DNA from: Silicimonas sp.
GTDB taxonomy: Bacteria; Pseudomonadota; Alphaproteobacteria; Rhodobacterales; Rhodobacteraceae
Assembly: GCA_022824525.1 (NCBI GenBank)
Contig: JAJDZT010000089.1
Span: forward strand, 28,540 to 92,539
DNA length: 64,000 nt
Direction: 5' to 3'
Part shown: positions 18,664-28,648 of the stretch, piece after piece
How positions within the stretch are numbered: position 1 is the first letter of the stretch
How the letters are laid out: every line of letters starts with the position of its first letter
Position numbers and translations under genes: made by a program
Notes under the pieces: model-generated
Database searches by the model: none
What the model was told of the DNA's origin: nothing
What the model saw: the letters and a program-made list of their open reading frames with translations, nothing else

Positions 18664-19643
18664 GCGGACCGTGCCTTTGCCATCTCATGCGCAAGACGAA
18701 TGGCTTCGGTCATGGAATTGGGCGATGCGAGGCCCTTACCAGCGATCCCAAATGCGGTTCCGTGATCGGGGGATGTCCGGATGATTGGCAATCCGAGCGT
18801 GACGTTTACGCCCGTGTCAAATGCCAGGGTCTTTGAGGGCACCAGTGCCTGATCGTGGTACATCATGACGGCGGCATCGTACCCGGCACGGGCTTCGGCG
18901 TGAAACATCGTGTCGGCCGGAAGCGGGCCGGAAATGTTGATGCCCTCAGCGCGTAGATGATCACACACAGGCCTTATGACCGCGCCATCTTCCGAGCCTA
19001 GAAGCCCGTCTTCGCCGGCGTGAGGATTGAGGCCGGATACAGCAATGCGAGGTTCAGCTATTCCAAAATCCACGACGAGCGCAGCATGCGTCGTCCGGAT
19101 TGTCTCTTCCAGCAGCTCTTTGGTGAGTGCTTTTGGCACCTCTGACAGGGGAATGTGAATGGTCACCGGCACGACGCGCAATGCCTCAGAGGCGATCATC
19201 ATAACTGGGCGTTCTGCGCCAGTGAGTGCGCCCAAAAACTCCGTATGACCGGGGAACTCAAAGCCGGCGAAGTCCGCGAGTTCCTTCTTGGAAATCGGAG
19301 CGGTGGTCAGCGCCGATGCATCACCTCTTTGAACCAGACGCACGCCTCGTTCAATGACCTCCATGACAGAGCGCGCGTTTTCCGGGGCGGGCTCTCCGGG
19401 CGTTGCGTCGCAAGGGAAGCCATGGAGAAGGACCGGTACACCCTTTGCCATTGCTGACAAGGCGCGCTCGGGGCTTTCAATCAGGACGGCGGGTGCATCG
19501 TCCGGCAAGTGACCGGGATCAGCGATTACAAAAAACGGCACCTCGTCGCGAAGTGTGTCCCAGGCTTTTACAATGGTTTCGAGACCAATGCCGGAAGGGT
19601 CGCCACAGGTAACGGCGACCGGAAGTGCCTTATCCGTACCCAT
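18660..19643 (-). CDS. pdxA: 4-hydroxythreonine-4-phosphate dehydrogenase
   Basis: Catalyses the NAD-dependent step that yields 3-amino-1-hydroxyacetone phosphate for pyridoxal phosphate synthesis. The 327-residue protein has [12 protein letters not shown] at the N terminus, the metal/substrate histidine regions FPGHTEFL and [11 protein letters not shown], and [15 protein letters not shown] near the C terminus. It starts 3 bases after the surA stop and overlaps rsmA by 4, so it is translationally linked to both. Confidence 0.97.
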   Translation of the reverse strand: MGTDKALPVAVTCGDPSGIGLETIVKAWDTLRDEVPFFVIADPGHLPDDAPAVLIESPERALSAMAKGVPVLLHGFPCDATPGEPAPENARSVMEVIERGVRLVQRGDASALTTAPISKKELADFAGFEFPGHTEFLGALTGAERPVMMIASEALRVVPVTIHIPLSEVPKALTKELLEETIRTTHAALVVDFGIAEPRIAVSGLNPHAGEDGLLGSEDGAVIRPVCDHLRAEGINISGPLPADTMFHAEARAGYDAAVMMYHDQALVPSKTLAFDTGVNVTLGLPIIRTSPDHGTAFGIAGKGLASPNSMTEAIRLAHEMAKARSA

Positions 19644-19646
19644 GGG

Positions 19647-20864
19647 CTAGTTGGTTGCAAAATCGATGATGTCAGCCTCAGCCCTCAGCTGTGCGAGGTA
19701 ATGCGCTGCTGCTGTGCCGAGGCGAATGTTCAAAAGGCGATTTCCAGCGATAGCGAGATCGACCGAGTTGGCGTTATCGGGTTGCCGCTGACAAAGCATC
19801 AGCACTGTCGCATTCCCTCCTCGCGTCACTGCCGTCGACGTTTCCCCTTCATCCAACGACGCGAGGGCGGCGCGGATATCGGCAGGCAGGCTTTCTGCCG
19901 GTTTGCTTTCACGGATCAGTCGCTCTTCAGGCAATCCCTTGGCTACTCCGTAGAAGTCGTCACAAACATCAACACTTTCCGCTATGCGTGCCGCCTCCTG
20001 CGCTCCTCCCGAAACGAGGAATAGAGCGTAATCGATGGACAGGCTTTCCGGGGTGCCGGCAGCCACGAGTTCTTCGTCGCGCAAAAGAAAGACGCCAATC
20101 GCGTTTTCCAACTGGATTGGCCGGGAGATTTGCCCAGGTGTAAGCGCGTCGATGGTCGGGCGCACCTCGTCTGGGAGCGAGTCGAGTGCGACCCAATCGA
20201 TCTCTCCGCCGCGTGTTGATGACGGAGCAACGGAAAACTGACGTGCAGCAGCTGCAAAGGCGGCTTCATCTTGCAGCCGAGCGAGTTCACCGGCCCGCAC
20301 CTGCGATGCACGCGTGGCCTCTGGCGTGTTCGCCGGCAAAAGAATTTCGGAAAGAAGGACCCGCAGTCCGCCTTCAGTTCCTGACAGCGCCAGCGCCCTG
20401 CGTGCATCGTCGTTGTCGACGGCGGCCCGGAGGCTTTCACCGAACCGGCTGCGCACCGTATCGCGCCAAGCAACGCCCGCCGTAAAGAAGTCGCGGACTG
20501 TCGCGGCCGAGATGCCGCGGCTGTCAGTGATCGTCAGGAATTGCTCCGCAGTTAGGTTCGCACGAGAGGCAAACTCGGTGATGCCTGCCTCGATCGCCTC
20601 AGGCGAGACTTCAATTCCGTTGTCCGCTGCCGCCTTGAGTTGCAACGTCTCGTTGATCAACTGCTGTCGCGCGAGGTCGCGGGTGTCACCAGGTGCACCA
20701 AGCAACGTCAGGAAGCGCGCGCGCTGATCGATCTGGTAGCGTGTCACGACGGAGGTTCCCACCTGTATCTCGGGACTGAATTGCCCCTGGGCACGAACGG
20801 GCTCCAAAGAAATGGTTAGTCCGGCGATACCCGCCAGCAAGATCGCAAACCCAAATCGTCTCAC
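19647..20864 (-). CDS. surA: SurA-like periplasmic peptidyl-prolyl isomerase/chaperone
   Basis: A periplasmic chaperone for outer-membrane proteins such as LptD. I placed the start at the GTG at 20864, which has a GAGG ribosome site 8 bases upstream and gives a clean signal peptide (RRFGFAILLAGIAGLTISLEPVRAQG); this makes 405 residues. The SurA N-terminal helical region (TSVVTRYQIDQRARFL, then RDLARQQLINETLQLKAA) and one parvulin-like region (SSTRGGEIDWVALDSLPDEV, PGQISRPIQLENAIGVFLL) are visible. Its place 4 bases after lptD is the classic arrangement. Confidence 0.92.
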   Translation of the reverse strand: MRRFGFAILLAGIAGLTISLEPVRAQGQFSPEIQVGTSVVTRYQIDQRARFLTLLGAPGDTRDLARQQLINETLQLKAAADNGIEVSPEAIEAGITEFASRANLTAEQFLTITDSRGISAATVRDFFTAGVAWRDTVRSRFGESLRAAVDNDDARRALALSGTEGGLRVLLSEILLPANTPEATRASQVRAGELARLQDEAAFAAAARQFSVAPSSTRGGEIDWVALDSLPDEVRPTIDALTPGQISRPIQLENAIGVFLLRDEELVAAGTPESLSIDYALFLVSGGAQEAARIAESVDVCDDFYGVAKGLPEERLIRESKPAESLPADIRAALASLDEGETSTAVTRGGNATVLMLCQRQPDNANSVDLAIAGNRLLNIRLGTAAAHYLAQLRAEADIIDFATN

Positions 20865-20868
20865 GTCG

Positions 20869-22986
20869 TTATCCTCTGCAGCGGCGAAGCCGCGTTGTGT
20901 CGCTTCCGCGCCCGCCAATACCTGTAAGCGATACACGGAAGCCGAATTCGGTTGTCGGGTCTACACTAGTGGAATCGGCAAATCGACGCGAGACGGAAAG
21001 CGCAAGGTCAACACATTCCGTCCGGTACCCAAGCCCGACGCGTGTTCGCGTGGCGCGATCGGCGTTGAAATCGTAGCGCCAGTCCGCATTTGCCGTCCAA
21101 CGATCGTTGATGTCGTAAGCTCCGTCAAAGCTCCATTCGTCGAGGCTGACATTTCTATCCTCGGACGGCTCGGGAGCTGCGAAGAGATAGTTCGTTCCAA
21201 GACGGAACCGGTCCGTCCGCCAATCGAGGCGTGTTTCGGACAGGGTGAACTGAATATCGGTATCAAAGAGCGAACGCGAAATGATCTGAAATCTATCGCC
21301 GACTGTGAGGCGACCGGAAACCAGCCATTCCGATCTGTCCCCTTCAAGGCCTGAGCCCTCGCCAAAACCAAGATCTCCGGTCAGATTGGCGACACGTCCA
21401 AGGGCCAGATCAAGGACCCAACCGTCCGGGTCGCGGCGTTGCCAGGACGCGCCCACCGCGACGCGGACGCCATCTTCGGCACCATCGAAACCGGGATACC
21501 GAGACGCGGAAAAGAGATTGGCTTCGTCGAATTCGATGACCCGGCTGTCTTCAAGCGGAACCTGATCCCCGCCAGTATCAGAGACGTCCAAACGGATGAT
21601 CGGTTCAAGCACTTCGGCACCGCCATCTTGCGTGCGTCGCGTCATTGGCCACCGCAGTTCGGCCGCCGCGCGGGGGACCGAGCGAATGAGCGTGGTTTCG
21701 AAGTTCGTATCCTGTGCCGTGGAATATGCATCTGCGCGGAACCCAAGCTCGGTACTGGCGATGATGCCGGGGGTCAGCGTCCAGCCCCGTTTCCAATCGA
21801 TTGCGGCACTTATCCGCGACACATCGCGCCCGTCGACATCAGCAGATGACGGGCGTTCGAGAGCGTAGAAGCCGACGGAAGCGGTGGTTCTGCCCCCAAA
21901 GGAAAGATCGGGAAGTTCGCGCTGAAATTCAGCCTCGATAAACTGGTCGGGCAAGGTGTCGCGGATCGGTATCTCGCTTTCCCGAAGTGTGCGGAACTCG
22001 GAAATGGAGGCTCGGAAACGGTCCTTGTTTCGAACGCGCGATATAGCGATCTGGTTGGTAAGCCTGTCTTTCTCGGAGTAACCATACTCGAACAGGTAGG
22101 CAGGGTCCGACACGAACTCGAGTTGAGCAGTTGCCGTGTAGGCCCGTGGAAGCTTCAGCGAGCCAGTGCCGAAGAAATAGCCGCGAGAGTCGCGGATATC
22201 GTCATGGCTGATCGCTCCGACAGCGCTGAAATCCCCATTTCGAAAGAGCCTTCTGTACCGGAATTCCAGTGTGTTGGTGGCGCTGGTCAAATAAGGTGTC
22301 AGAGTAAGGTCTGCGTGGTCTCCGAGCGCGATGAAGTAGGGCAGCTTCAGGCCGGATCCAAATTCCGACGAAGAGGTGAACTGGGGGATGAGCAGACCGG
22401 TAGAGCGTTCAACACTTGGATCAGGAAGGCGCAGCCGTGGAAAGTAAAGAATTGGGACGCCGCCAACCCGGAATTGGGCGTTTTCGAAGTAAAGCTGACG
22501 CTCGAGATCGTCATGTATCACGCGACTGGCCCGGATCTCCCAAAGCGGTGTAGGGCTTGTCTCACAAACTTCGCAGGACGACGCCACAACGCGATCAAGC
22601 CGCGTATAGCGGTCGTCGACACGGGCAATTTCGTTTGCTGCGAGTTGTAGTTGCTGATCCAGAACAAGACGCGCTGATATCAGAACACCGTTCCGAAGGT
22701 CGCGATCGAGTTGGGCCTGGTCGGCGAGAATAATCGTGCCGCCTTCGTCGGTAATCCGGATCGGCCCCGTGATCGTGAGTTGATCGCTGGTGCGACTGTA
22801 ACTCACACGCTCAGCGTTGAGGCGGGTGCCTTGATAGAACACTTCAACATTGCCAGTCGCCGTCACGCGGCCTCCGGGATCGACAGTAATGCTATCGGCA
22901 ACGAGTGATGCGAGGTCCTGCGCCAAACCCTTTTGAGGCAGGTAGATCAGGCAAGCCACGAGAAGGGCGCACAGAAATCGCCGCAT
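20869..22986 (-). CDS. lptD: LPS-assembly protein LptD
   Basis: The outer-membrane barrel that inserts LPS into the outer leaflet. The 705-residue protein begins with a signal peptide (RRFLCALLVACLIYLPQKGLAQ), then the OstA jellyroll (VTATGNVEVFYQG, RVSYSRTSDQLTITGPI), then the CEVC pair in SSCEVCETSPTPLW, and a long beta-barrel. Another Cys lies near the C terminus (YRTECVDLAL), consistent with the family's disulfides. The start at 22986 shares one base with the lptG stop. It is shorter than the E. coli protein, as usual in this group. Confidence 0.96.
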   Translation of the reverse strand: MRRFLCALLVACLIYLPQKGLAQDLASLVADSITVDPGGRVTATGNVEVFYQGTRLNAERVSYSRTSDQLTITGPIRITDEGGTIILADQAQLDRDLRNGVLISARLVLDQQLQLAANEIARVDDRYTRLDRVVASSCEVCETSPTPLWEIRASRVIHDDLERQLYFENAQFRVGGVPILYFPRLRLPDPSVERSTGLLIPQFTSSSEFGSGLKLPYFIALGDHADLTLTPYLTSATNTLEFRYRRLFRNGDFSAVGAISHDDIRDSRGYFFGTGSLKLPRAYTATAQLEFVSDPAYLFEYGYSEKDRLTNQIAISRVRNKDRFRASISEFRTLRESEIPIRDTLPDQFIEAEFQRELPDLSFGGRTTASVGFYALERPSSADVDGRDVSRISAAIDWKRGWTLTPGIIASTELGFRADAYSTAQDTNFETTLIRSVPRAAAELRWPMTRRTQDGGAEVLEPIIRLDVSDTGGDQVPLEDSRVIEFDEANLFSASRYPGFDGAEDGVRVAVGASWQRRDPDGWVLDLALGRVANLTGDLGFGEGSGLEGDRSEWLVSGRLTVGDRFQIISRSLFDTDIQFTLSETRLDWRTDRFRLGTNYLFAAPEPSEDRNVSLDEWSFDGAYDINDRWTANADWRYDFNADRATRTRVGLGYRTECVDLALSVSRRFADSTSVDPTTEFGFRVSLTGIGGRGSDTTRLRRCRG

Positions 22987-24086
22987 CAGCCGTCTTCCAA
23001 ATGCAAAAGAAGACCGAGGGGTAGCAGCAAGGCAGCGACTGGTGGTCCCCAAGCGGCGAGAATGATCGGGATCTGTCCGTTCTCACCAAGGATCGCCGCA
23101 AAGTTTCGAATGAAGTACAGCGTGAAGCCAAGCCCAAGCGCGGCCAGCACCATTACTCCTGTGCGACCGAACCTTGTGTGACGCATGGTGAAGCCTGCAC
23201 CGACGAGCACCATCGCTGCCAGAAGAATGGGTAACGCCAACTCCATGTGGAAAAACGTCCGGTGCACCCGCGCCGAGAATCCTGCGGCTTCCAAACGGTT
23301 GATGAACCCCGGAAGCTCCCAGATTGGAATCGCGGACGGTGTTCCGAAACTGTCGAGGATTTGATTGCGGGTCAGGTTGGACGCCAGGCTGAGCGCGGGC
23401 GTCTCAAAACTGTCCACCTCAGGAATGACATTCCCGGTATCGAAGCGCCACTCCTTCGCGTCTTTGATGTTCCAAGCCCCTTGCACCAATGTTGCTTCGC
23501 GTGCGTCGATTCTGAAAGTCGGGGCGCCTTCAGGTGAGAAGCCAAGAAAGGTCACGGCATAAAGTACCGTGCCATCGAGATTGGCGCGTTCCGCACGAAT
23601 GACGGTTTGCCCATCCGCGGACCCTTGCCTCAGCCAGAGGCCTTCTTCGCTGACGGACAGCGTGGAGGCCTCACCCGAAAGCCGGGTGGACAGCAGTTCG
23701 TATTGCTTTTGGGTCGCGGCGACGATGGGATTGACGGCGGCGACCGAGAGGACCCCGAGGATCATTGCAAGCGTGATCGGTGCGATAAGGCTTTTCATAG
23801 CCGACCTGCCGGATGCACGTGCGACCACCAGTTCGGACGATCGCGCGAGACCCAAAAAGAGCGCGAGCGTCGCGAGAATCATGACGAGCGGCAAAATTCG
23901 GTACAGAGCCGACGGAACGGACAGCAGCGCCAGAAGGGCAAGAGTGCCGAAACCCGCATCGTCATTGCCGCCGTAGCGGCGGATCTGATCAATCAGGCCA
24001 GTCAGCATGAGGATCGCAAAGAAAATGAAAAGCACCGAAAAGAAGCTCTTCAGAAAGCGGCGGCCAAAATAGAGGTGAAGGGTCAT
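22986..24086 (-). CDS. lptG: LPS export ABC transporter permease LptG
   Basis: An inner-membrane permease of the LptB2FG LPS extractor. The 366 residues have six membrane helices, with a long periplasmic jellyroll between helices 3 and 4 (LWLRQGSADGQTVIRAERANLDG). The N-terminal TLHLYFGRRFLKSFFSV and SELVVARASGRSAMKSL coupling helix are typical. The start at 24086 gives an ATGA 4-base overlap with lptF. No lptA, lptB or lptC is visible in this window, so the ATPase is encoded elsewhere. Confidence 0.95.
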   Translation of the reverse strand: MTLHLYFGRRFLKSFFSVLFIFFAILMLTGLIDQIRRYGGNDDAGFGTLALLALLSVPSALYRILPLVMILATLALFLGLARSSELVVARASGRSAMKSLIAPITLAMILGVLSVAAVNPIVAATQKQYELLSTRLSGEASTLSVSEEGLWLRQGSADGQTVIRAERANLDGTVLYAVTFLGFSPEGAPTFRIDAREATLVQGAWNIKDAKEWRFDTGNVIPEVDSFETPALSLASNLTRNQILDSFGTPSAIPIWELPGFINRLEAAGFSARVHRTFFHMELALPILLAAMVLVGAGFTMRHTRFGRTGVMVLAALGLGFTLYFIRNFAAILGENGQIPIILAAWGPPVAALLLPLGLLLHLEDG

Positions 24087-25207
24087 GCGCTTCGCCTCCG
24101 CCATCTCAAGAGCGTTGGTCTGTCTGCGATCAGCAGCAAGCCCATCGCCAATAGAAAGCCGACGATTGGACCGACATAAGCGAGCGGCCACGCGTTGGCG
24201 TCACTTTCAACCGCACCCTGTCCCGCTTGAGTGAGCATTTGCACGAAGATCAAGGCGACAATCGCACCGATGATTTGTCGCCAGACGCCAAAGCGGGAGA
24301 AACCGCCCACCAGAAGTGCAGCGAAACCGATGAGAGGGGCCACAAGTCCGTTGAGTGCGTTGCTGATGCGCTCATGCGCTTCCGCCAGCAGGCGGGCACG
24401 TGAGGCGCCTGTCAGCTCCTGTGTCGCCTGGCTCGCGGCAAAAAGCGTAGACGTGGGCAATTCGTTCGGACGGCGCTTGCCGCTTGAAACGGCGTCGACC
24501 AGTCCTTCAAGGTCAAACGCAAAGTCGTCGAAGCGGGTGACTGAAAGTCGGCGGGAGGTCTTGTCATAAGCCTGCGCCATGCCGTCAATCATGACCAGGC
24601 TCGGCGCACTGTCACCGCGGACCAACAAGGCTTCCCTCGCTGTGTACGTGACGCGTCTGTCGGGGTCGCGGCTGTCGGCAAGAAAGATGTTCGAAAGGAC
24701 ACCAACAGGTGTGATTTCCCGGATGTAGAATGTCACGCCGCCGGCCGGGTGCAAGAACCGGCCTTCTGACAACAGGCGGGCGGTCATGTTTTCTGAGATC
24801 TCTTGGGTGCGATCTGCAAGTCGCGCGGAACTGATCGGGACAAGAAGATGCGCAAGGATCGAAGAAACGATGAAGATGAATAGCCCGAACACGAAGACTG
24901 GGCGGATCAGGCGCCATGGCGAAAACCCGGTTGCCTGAACGACAACCAGTTCACTTTCGTTCATCAGCCGGTTCGTGGCGTAAACTGTTCCCGCAAAGGC
25001 CGCGACAGGCAGAACAATTCGAATGACGTTCGGAAGGGTGAGAGCGGTGAACTCAAGAAAGACAGCGGCTGACTGACCATTGGCGATCAATTGGTCGAAC
25101 AACACGACGGCCCGGTTCACCCAATACACCAAGACGAGAACGAGCGCGAAGAACCCGAACAGCATCAATAGCTGGGTCAACAGGTATCGGTCGAATCGTC
25201 CGGTCAT
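24083..25207 (-). CDS. lptF: LPS export ABC transporter permease LptF
   Basis: The partner permease of LptG. The 374 residues show the same six-helix layout with a periplasmic domain (RFLHPAGGVTFYIREITPVG) and the coupling segment SELVVVQATGFSPWRLIRP. The start is the ATG at 25207 (MTGRFDRYLLTQLL), the usual N terminus. It heads the LPS-export operon; its promoter must lie in the 188 bases shared with divergent pepA. Confidence 0.95.
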   Translation of the reverse strand: MTGRFDRYLLTQLLMLFGFFALVLVLVYWVNRAVVLFDQLIANGQSAAVFLEFTALTLPNVIRIVLPVAAFAGTVYATNRLMNESELVVVQATGFSPWRLIRPVFVFGLFIFIVSSILAHLLVPISSARLADRTQEISENMTARLLSEGRFLHPAGGVTFYIREITPVGVLSNIFLADSRDPDRRVTYTAREALLVRGDSAPSLVMIDGMAQAYDKTSRRLSVTRFDDFAFDLEGLVDAVSSGKRRPNELPTSTLFAASQATQELTGASRARLLAEAHERISNALNGLVAPLIGFAALLVGGFSRFGVWRQIIGAIVALIFVQMLTQAGQGAVESDANAWPLAYVGPIVGFLLAMGLLLIADRPTLLRWRRRSA

Positions 25208-25395
25208 TTCTATGCCTGCTCTGCTCGCGGAGAGCCTAATCGATTGGCGCGGCGAGGAAAACAGAGAGCGGCGAAGTTCTGCTGGCATTGTGTGGAACGT
25301 TCTCGTGCGTGGATCACGAAAAAATCGGGATGACGCGCGGGTCCACTCGTCCTAGGTTCTCGCTCGAACCATTCGCAGAACGAAAGAGCCCCAAT

Positions 25396-26865
25396 ATGGC
25401 CGATCTACCTTCCATCGACATCATTGAGCCAGACCTCGACGCGATTGCCACCGCTGGCGGCCATGTCTGTGTTTTCCTTCCCGAGGACGGAAAGCTCGAC
25501 AAAATGGCGCGCCGGGTCAACCGACTGACCAAGGGCGCTTTGGAACGGGTGGCCGGGAGCGATGCGTTCGGCAAAATGTCCGAGGGCGATGCTGTGAAAC
25601 TCGCGTATCCAAGCGGCATGGCGGCCAGGAGTTTGCATGTCATTCGTCTTGAGAAACGAACGAAAGGGAACACGGCACGCGAGGCAGGGGCTACTCTCGG
25701 CGCGGCTCTCGGAAAAGAAGGCGCCCTCGTCCTTGCGTCTCCGGGGCTCAAGGGGCTGGAAGACTTTCTTCTCGGCACCTTGTTGAGAGCCTACAGCTTT
25801 GATCGCCACAAGAGCGGTGACGAGAAGCCTGCTTTGGGTGCGGTGCAGGTCATGACGTCGGATGGCGAGGCGAGTGAGCGGCTGAATACGATAAAAGCGC
25901 TTGCGTCCGGAGTTCATTTCACGCGCGATCTGGTGAACGAGCCTTCGAATGTGCTGACAACGACAGAATTTGCGGCAAGGCTTGAGGAGTTGCGTTCACT
26001 TGGGGTCAACGTTGAAGTTCTGGACGAACCCGAGCTGGAAGAACTGGGCATGCGCACGCTTCTTGCCGTCGGGCAAGGTTCGGAAAGCCCTTCGAAGGTT
26101 GTCGTCATGGAATGGTCTGGGGGCGGTGTAGAAGCTCCCGTCGCGTTGGTCGGCAAAGGCGTTGTTTTCGATACGGGTGGTATCTCCCTCAAGCCTGCGG
26201 GCGGCATGGAAGACATGACCATGGATATGGGCGGTGCGGGCACGGTTGCCGGTGTGATGCAGGCGCTCGCAATGCGTAAGGCCGCAGCGAATGTCGTTGG
26301 ACTGGTCGGTCTTGTAGAGAACATGCCCGATGGTCGCGCACAACGTCCCGGTGACGTCGTGACCTCGATGAAGGGCGATACGGTCGAAGTCATCAACACT
26401 GACGCCGAAGGACGTTTGGTTCTCTGTGATGTCATGTGGTACGCGCAAGAGCGTTTCGAACCGGTGGCCATGGTTGATCTCGCGACCTTGACAGGTGCCG
26501 TTATCATCGCGCTGGGACACGAAAATGCGGGCGTGTTTTCCAACAATGACGATCTGGCGAAGTCGTTCCTCGCTGCTGCCGAAGCTGAGAGCGAGGGGGC
26601 ATGGCGGCTGCCGCTTGGTCCCGGTTACGACAAGCAATTGAAAAGCCGCGTGGCCGACATGAAGAACGTTGGCGGCCGTCCGGCAGGTTCGGTGACCGCA
26701 GCGCAGTTTCTCGCGCGGTTTGTGAAGGATGAAACGCCTTGGATCCATTTGGACATCGCGGGTGTGGCCAGCATGAAAGGCGGCACGAAGTTGGCTCCCA
26801 AGGGGGCAACCGGATGGGGCGTGCTGGCGCTGAACCGCATGATTGCAGACGGTTACGAGGACTGA
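25396..26865 (+). CDS. pepA: Leucyl aminopeptidase (M17 family)
   Basis: A dimetal cytosolic aminopeptidase. The 489-residue protein has GKGVVFDTGGISLKPAGGMEDMTMDMGGAG, holding the first metal ligands and catalytic Lys, and the signature NTDAEGRL, both intact. The start at 25396 gives MADLPSIDII; the frame upstream is only an extension across the promoter. It overlaps nothing but is followed 4 bases later by holC, a common pairing. Confidence 0.96.
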   Translation: MADLPSIDIIEPDLDAIATAGGHVCVFLPEDGKLDKMARRVNRLTKGALERVAGSDAFGKMSEGDAVKLAYPSGMAARSLHVIRLEKRTKGNTAREAGATLGAALGKEGALVLASPGLKGLEDFLLGTLLRAYSFDRHKSGDEKPALGAVQVMTSDGEASERLNTIKALASGVHFTRDLVNEPSNVLTTTEFAARLEELRSLGVNVEVLDEPELEELGMRTLLAVGQGSESPSKVVVMEWSGGGVEAPVALVGKGVVFDTGGISLKPAGGMEDMTMDMGGAGTVAGVMQALAMRKAAANVVGLVGLVENMPDGRAQRPGDVVTSMKGDTVEVINTDAEGRLVLCDVMWYAQERFEPVAMVDLATLTGAVIIALGHENAGVFSNNDDLAKSFLAAAEAESEGAWRLPLGPGYDKQLKSRVADMKNVGGRPAGSVTAAQFLARFVKDETPWIHLDIAGVASMKGGTKLAPKGATGWGVLALNRMIADGYED

Positions 26866-26869
26866 GGAC

Positions 26870-27328
26870 GTGGGTGCGGCGTATTTCTATCATCTGACGG
26901 AAAAGCCGCTTGAGGCCACCTTGCCGGTTCTTCTCGGCAAGGCCTTGCAGGCCGGTTGGCGGGTCGAGGTGCGTGGGAGAGATCAAGCCACGCTTGATCG
27001 CCTCGACAAGCAGCTTTGGCAAGGGGACGGGTTTCTGCCGCACGGTTTGGCTGGCGGTCCCCACGATGCCGAGCAGCCTGTTCTGCTGACAACGGAACCC
27101 GGCGTCAATTCGGCCAGTTGCCTGATGAGCGTCGATGGCGCCCAAGTCTCGCTGGAAGAGGTGACAATGCTTGATCGCGTTTGCATCCTCTTCAACGCCG
27201 GAGATGAAGCGGCGATGGAGACTGCCCGCGGTCAATGGCGCGCATTGACCGAAGCGGGAGCGTCTGCCCAGTACTGGGCCGAGGAAGACGGGCGCTGGGT
27301 CAAAAAGGCCGAAAGCGGCAACACCTGA
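26870..27328 (+). CDS. holC: DNA polymerase III chi subunit
   Basis: The chi subunit of the clamp-loader complex, which contacts single-strand binding protein. The 152 residues include FYHLTEKPLEATLPVLLGKALQAGWRV, DGFLPHGLAGGPHDAEQPVLLT and the C-terminal YWAEEDGRWVKKA. The start is the GTG at 26870, 4 bases beyond the pepA stop; the ATG further upstream lies inside pepA. Coupled to pepA, as in many alphaproteobacteria. Confidence 0.93.
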   Translation: MGAAYFYHLTEKPLEATLPVLLGKALQAGWRVEVRGRDQATLDRLDKQLWQGDGFLPHGLAGGPHDAEQPVLLTTEPGVNSASCLMSVDGAQVSLEEVTMLDRVCILFNAGDEAAMETARGQWRALTEAGASAQYWAEEDGRWVKKAESGNT

Positions 27329-27346
27329 GCGACGCTTCGAGCGGCG

Positions 27347-27988
27347 TTAAATGGGTGCCGCGGTGAAAACACCGAAATCGGCAAGTCCATCCAGAATGAA
27401 TTGTACGGCCAATGCCGCAAGGAGCATGCCCAGAAGACGCGTGATCACGTTGATGCCGAGATCCCCGAAAATGCGTTCAAGTACTCCTGCTGCAAGGAAC
27501 AGTATGAAAGTAACCAGAAGGACGGAAGCCATGACCCCGTGCATGGCCAGAATCCAAGCCCAATCATCCGGTTTCTGCCCGGCCAGAAGGATCATGGTTG
27601 CAATTGCGCCCGGGCCGGCAATCAGGGGAATGGCCAGGGGAAACACGGCAGGATCGTCTGCCTGCTCCGCACTGTCGCCCTGATCCTTTCGACGCTTGCT
27701 TCGCTTTTCAAACAACATGTCGAGTGCTGTCAGAAACAGAAGCGCGCCGCCGGCGACCCGGAATGCAGGCATGGAAATGCCGGCGATTTCCAACACCGTG
27801 TCGCCAAATATGCCGAATGCCGTCAATACGCCTGCAGCCACCAGGCAAGCCGTCATCGCAATCGTGCGGCGCCTTGGGGCATCTTGCCCCTGGGTCAGAG
27901 CGACAAAAAGCGGCGCAAGCCCCAACGGGTCGATGATGACGAAAAGCGTGATGAAGGCTGTGATGAAGGGGGCAAGTTCGGGCGACAT
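27347..27988 (-). CDS. MarC family integral membrane protein
   Basis: A 213-residue protein with six hydrophobic helices matching the MarC family. Typical parts are FITLFVIIDPLGLAPLFVALTQG near the N terminus and FPLAIPLIAGPGAIATMILLAG in the middle. The transport substrate of the family is not established, and the old link to multiple [22 protein letters not shown] doubtful. The start at 27988 has an excellent GGAGG 5 bases upstream. It converges with holC (18-base gap). Confidence 0.88.
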   Translation of the reverse strand: MSPELAPFITAFITLFVIIDPLGLAPLFVALTQGQDAPRRRTIAMTACLVAAGVLTAFGIFGDTVLEIAGISMPAFRVAGGALLFLTALDMLFEKRSKRRKDQGDSAEQADDPAVFPLAIPLIAGPGAIATMILLAGQKPDDWAWILAMHGVMASVLLVTFILFLAAGVLERIFGDLGINVITRLLGMLLAALAVQFILDGLADFGVFTAAPI

Positions 27989-28066
27989 GTCCTCCTTCAA
28001 TCAGAAGCAAATGTCTTCGGCAACACCGTGCGCCGAAGCTGACATATTAACTGCAGACAGGACCGG

Positions 28067-28648
28067 TCAGTATTCGAGGCGCAGCCGGTTGTCTGCGATT
28101 TCCAAGCGCTCGAAGCGGTTCAGGAAGCTCATGCCGAGAAGAGAGCCGCGCATTTCGCCGCCATTCACAGCAACGCGTACGTCGTCAAAAACCACCGGGC
28201 CGATGGCGACTTCATCCACAGTCGTGAACGCCGTTTTGACCGTGCCATTGGCCGTTCGCGCGGTTCCCAAGAATGCGAGTTCGTCAGGGTTCAGGCCGGC
28301 ACGGCGTGCGTCATCGAGGCTCAGCACCATGTCAGTAGCGCCGGTATCAACGAGAAACTCAACCGGTTCGCCATTGAGCCGCAGTGTCAGGCTGAAATGT
28401 CCGTCACCTTGTCTCGGAACCTCTATGATACGCTCTTCAGAGATCACTGACTGACGGGGAAGCACGTCACGCCGAATATCATCCCAAAGCCCGTAGCCCG
28501 CGACGATTCCGACGAAGATCATGCCCCAGGCCATCGCCATGCGGGAGGTTTTTCCAAGGTTGCCCCGGTTTTCTGCAAGGAACCAGCCGACGACGGCTGC
28601 CCCGAGAAGAACGAGGTAAATCAGACGTGGAAGGTCTTGGCTATCCAT
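28067..28648 (-). CDS. Membrane-anchored retropepsin-like aspartic protease (TIGR02281 type)
   Basis: A 193-residue protein with two membrane helices (about residues 9-25 and 38-54) followed by a single retropepsin domain. The active-site motif is Asp101-Thr-Gly-Ala in EFLVDTGATDMVLS, and the later LLGMSFLNRFERLEI strand closes the half-barrel. A single catalytic Asp means it would act as a homodimer, like viral retropepsins. The substrate is unknown. Its start overlaps the end of a small membrane-protein frame by 8 bases. Confidence 0.85.
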   Translation of the reverse strand: MDSQDLPRLIYLVLLGAAVVGWFLAENRGNLGKTSRMAMAWGMIFVGIVAGYGLWDDIRRDVLPRQSVISEERIIEVPRQGDGHFSLTLRLNGEPVEFLVDTGATDMVLSLDDARRAGLNPDELAFLGTARTANGTVKTAFTTVDEVAIGPVVFDDVRVAVNGGEMRGSLLGMSFLNRFERLEIADNRLRLEY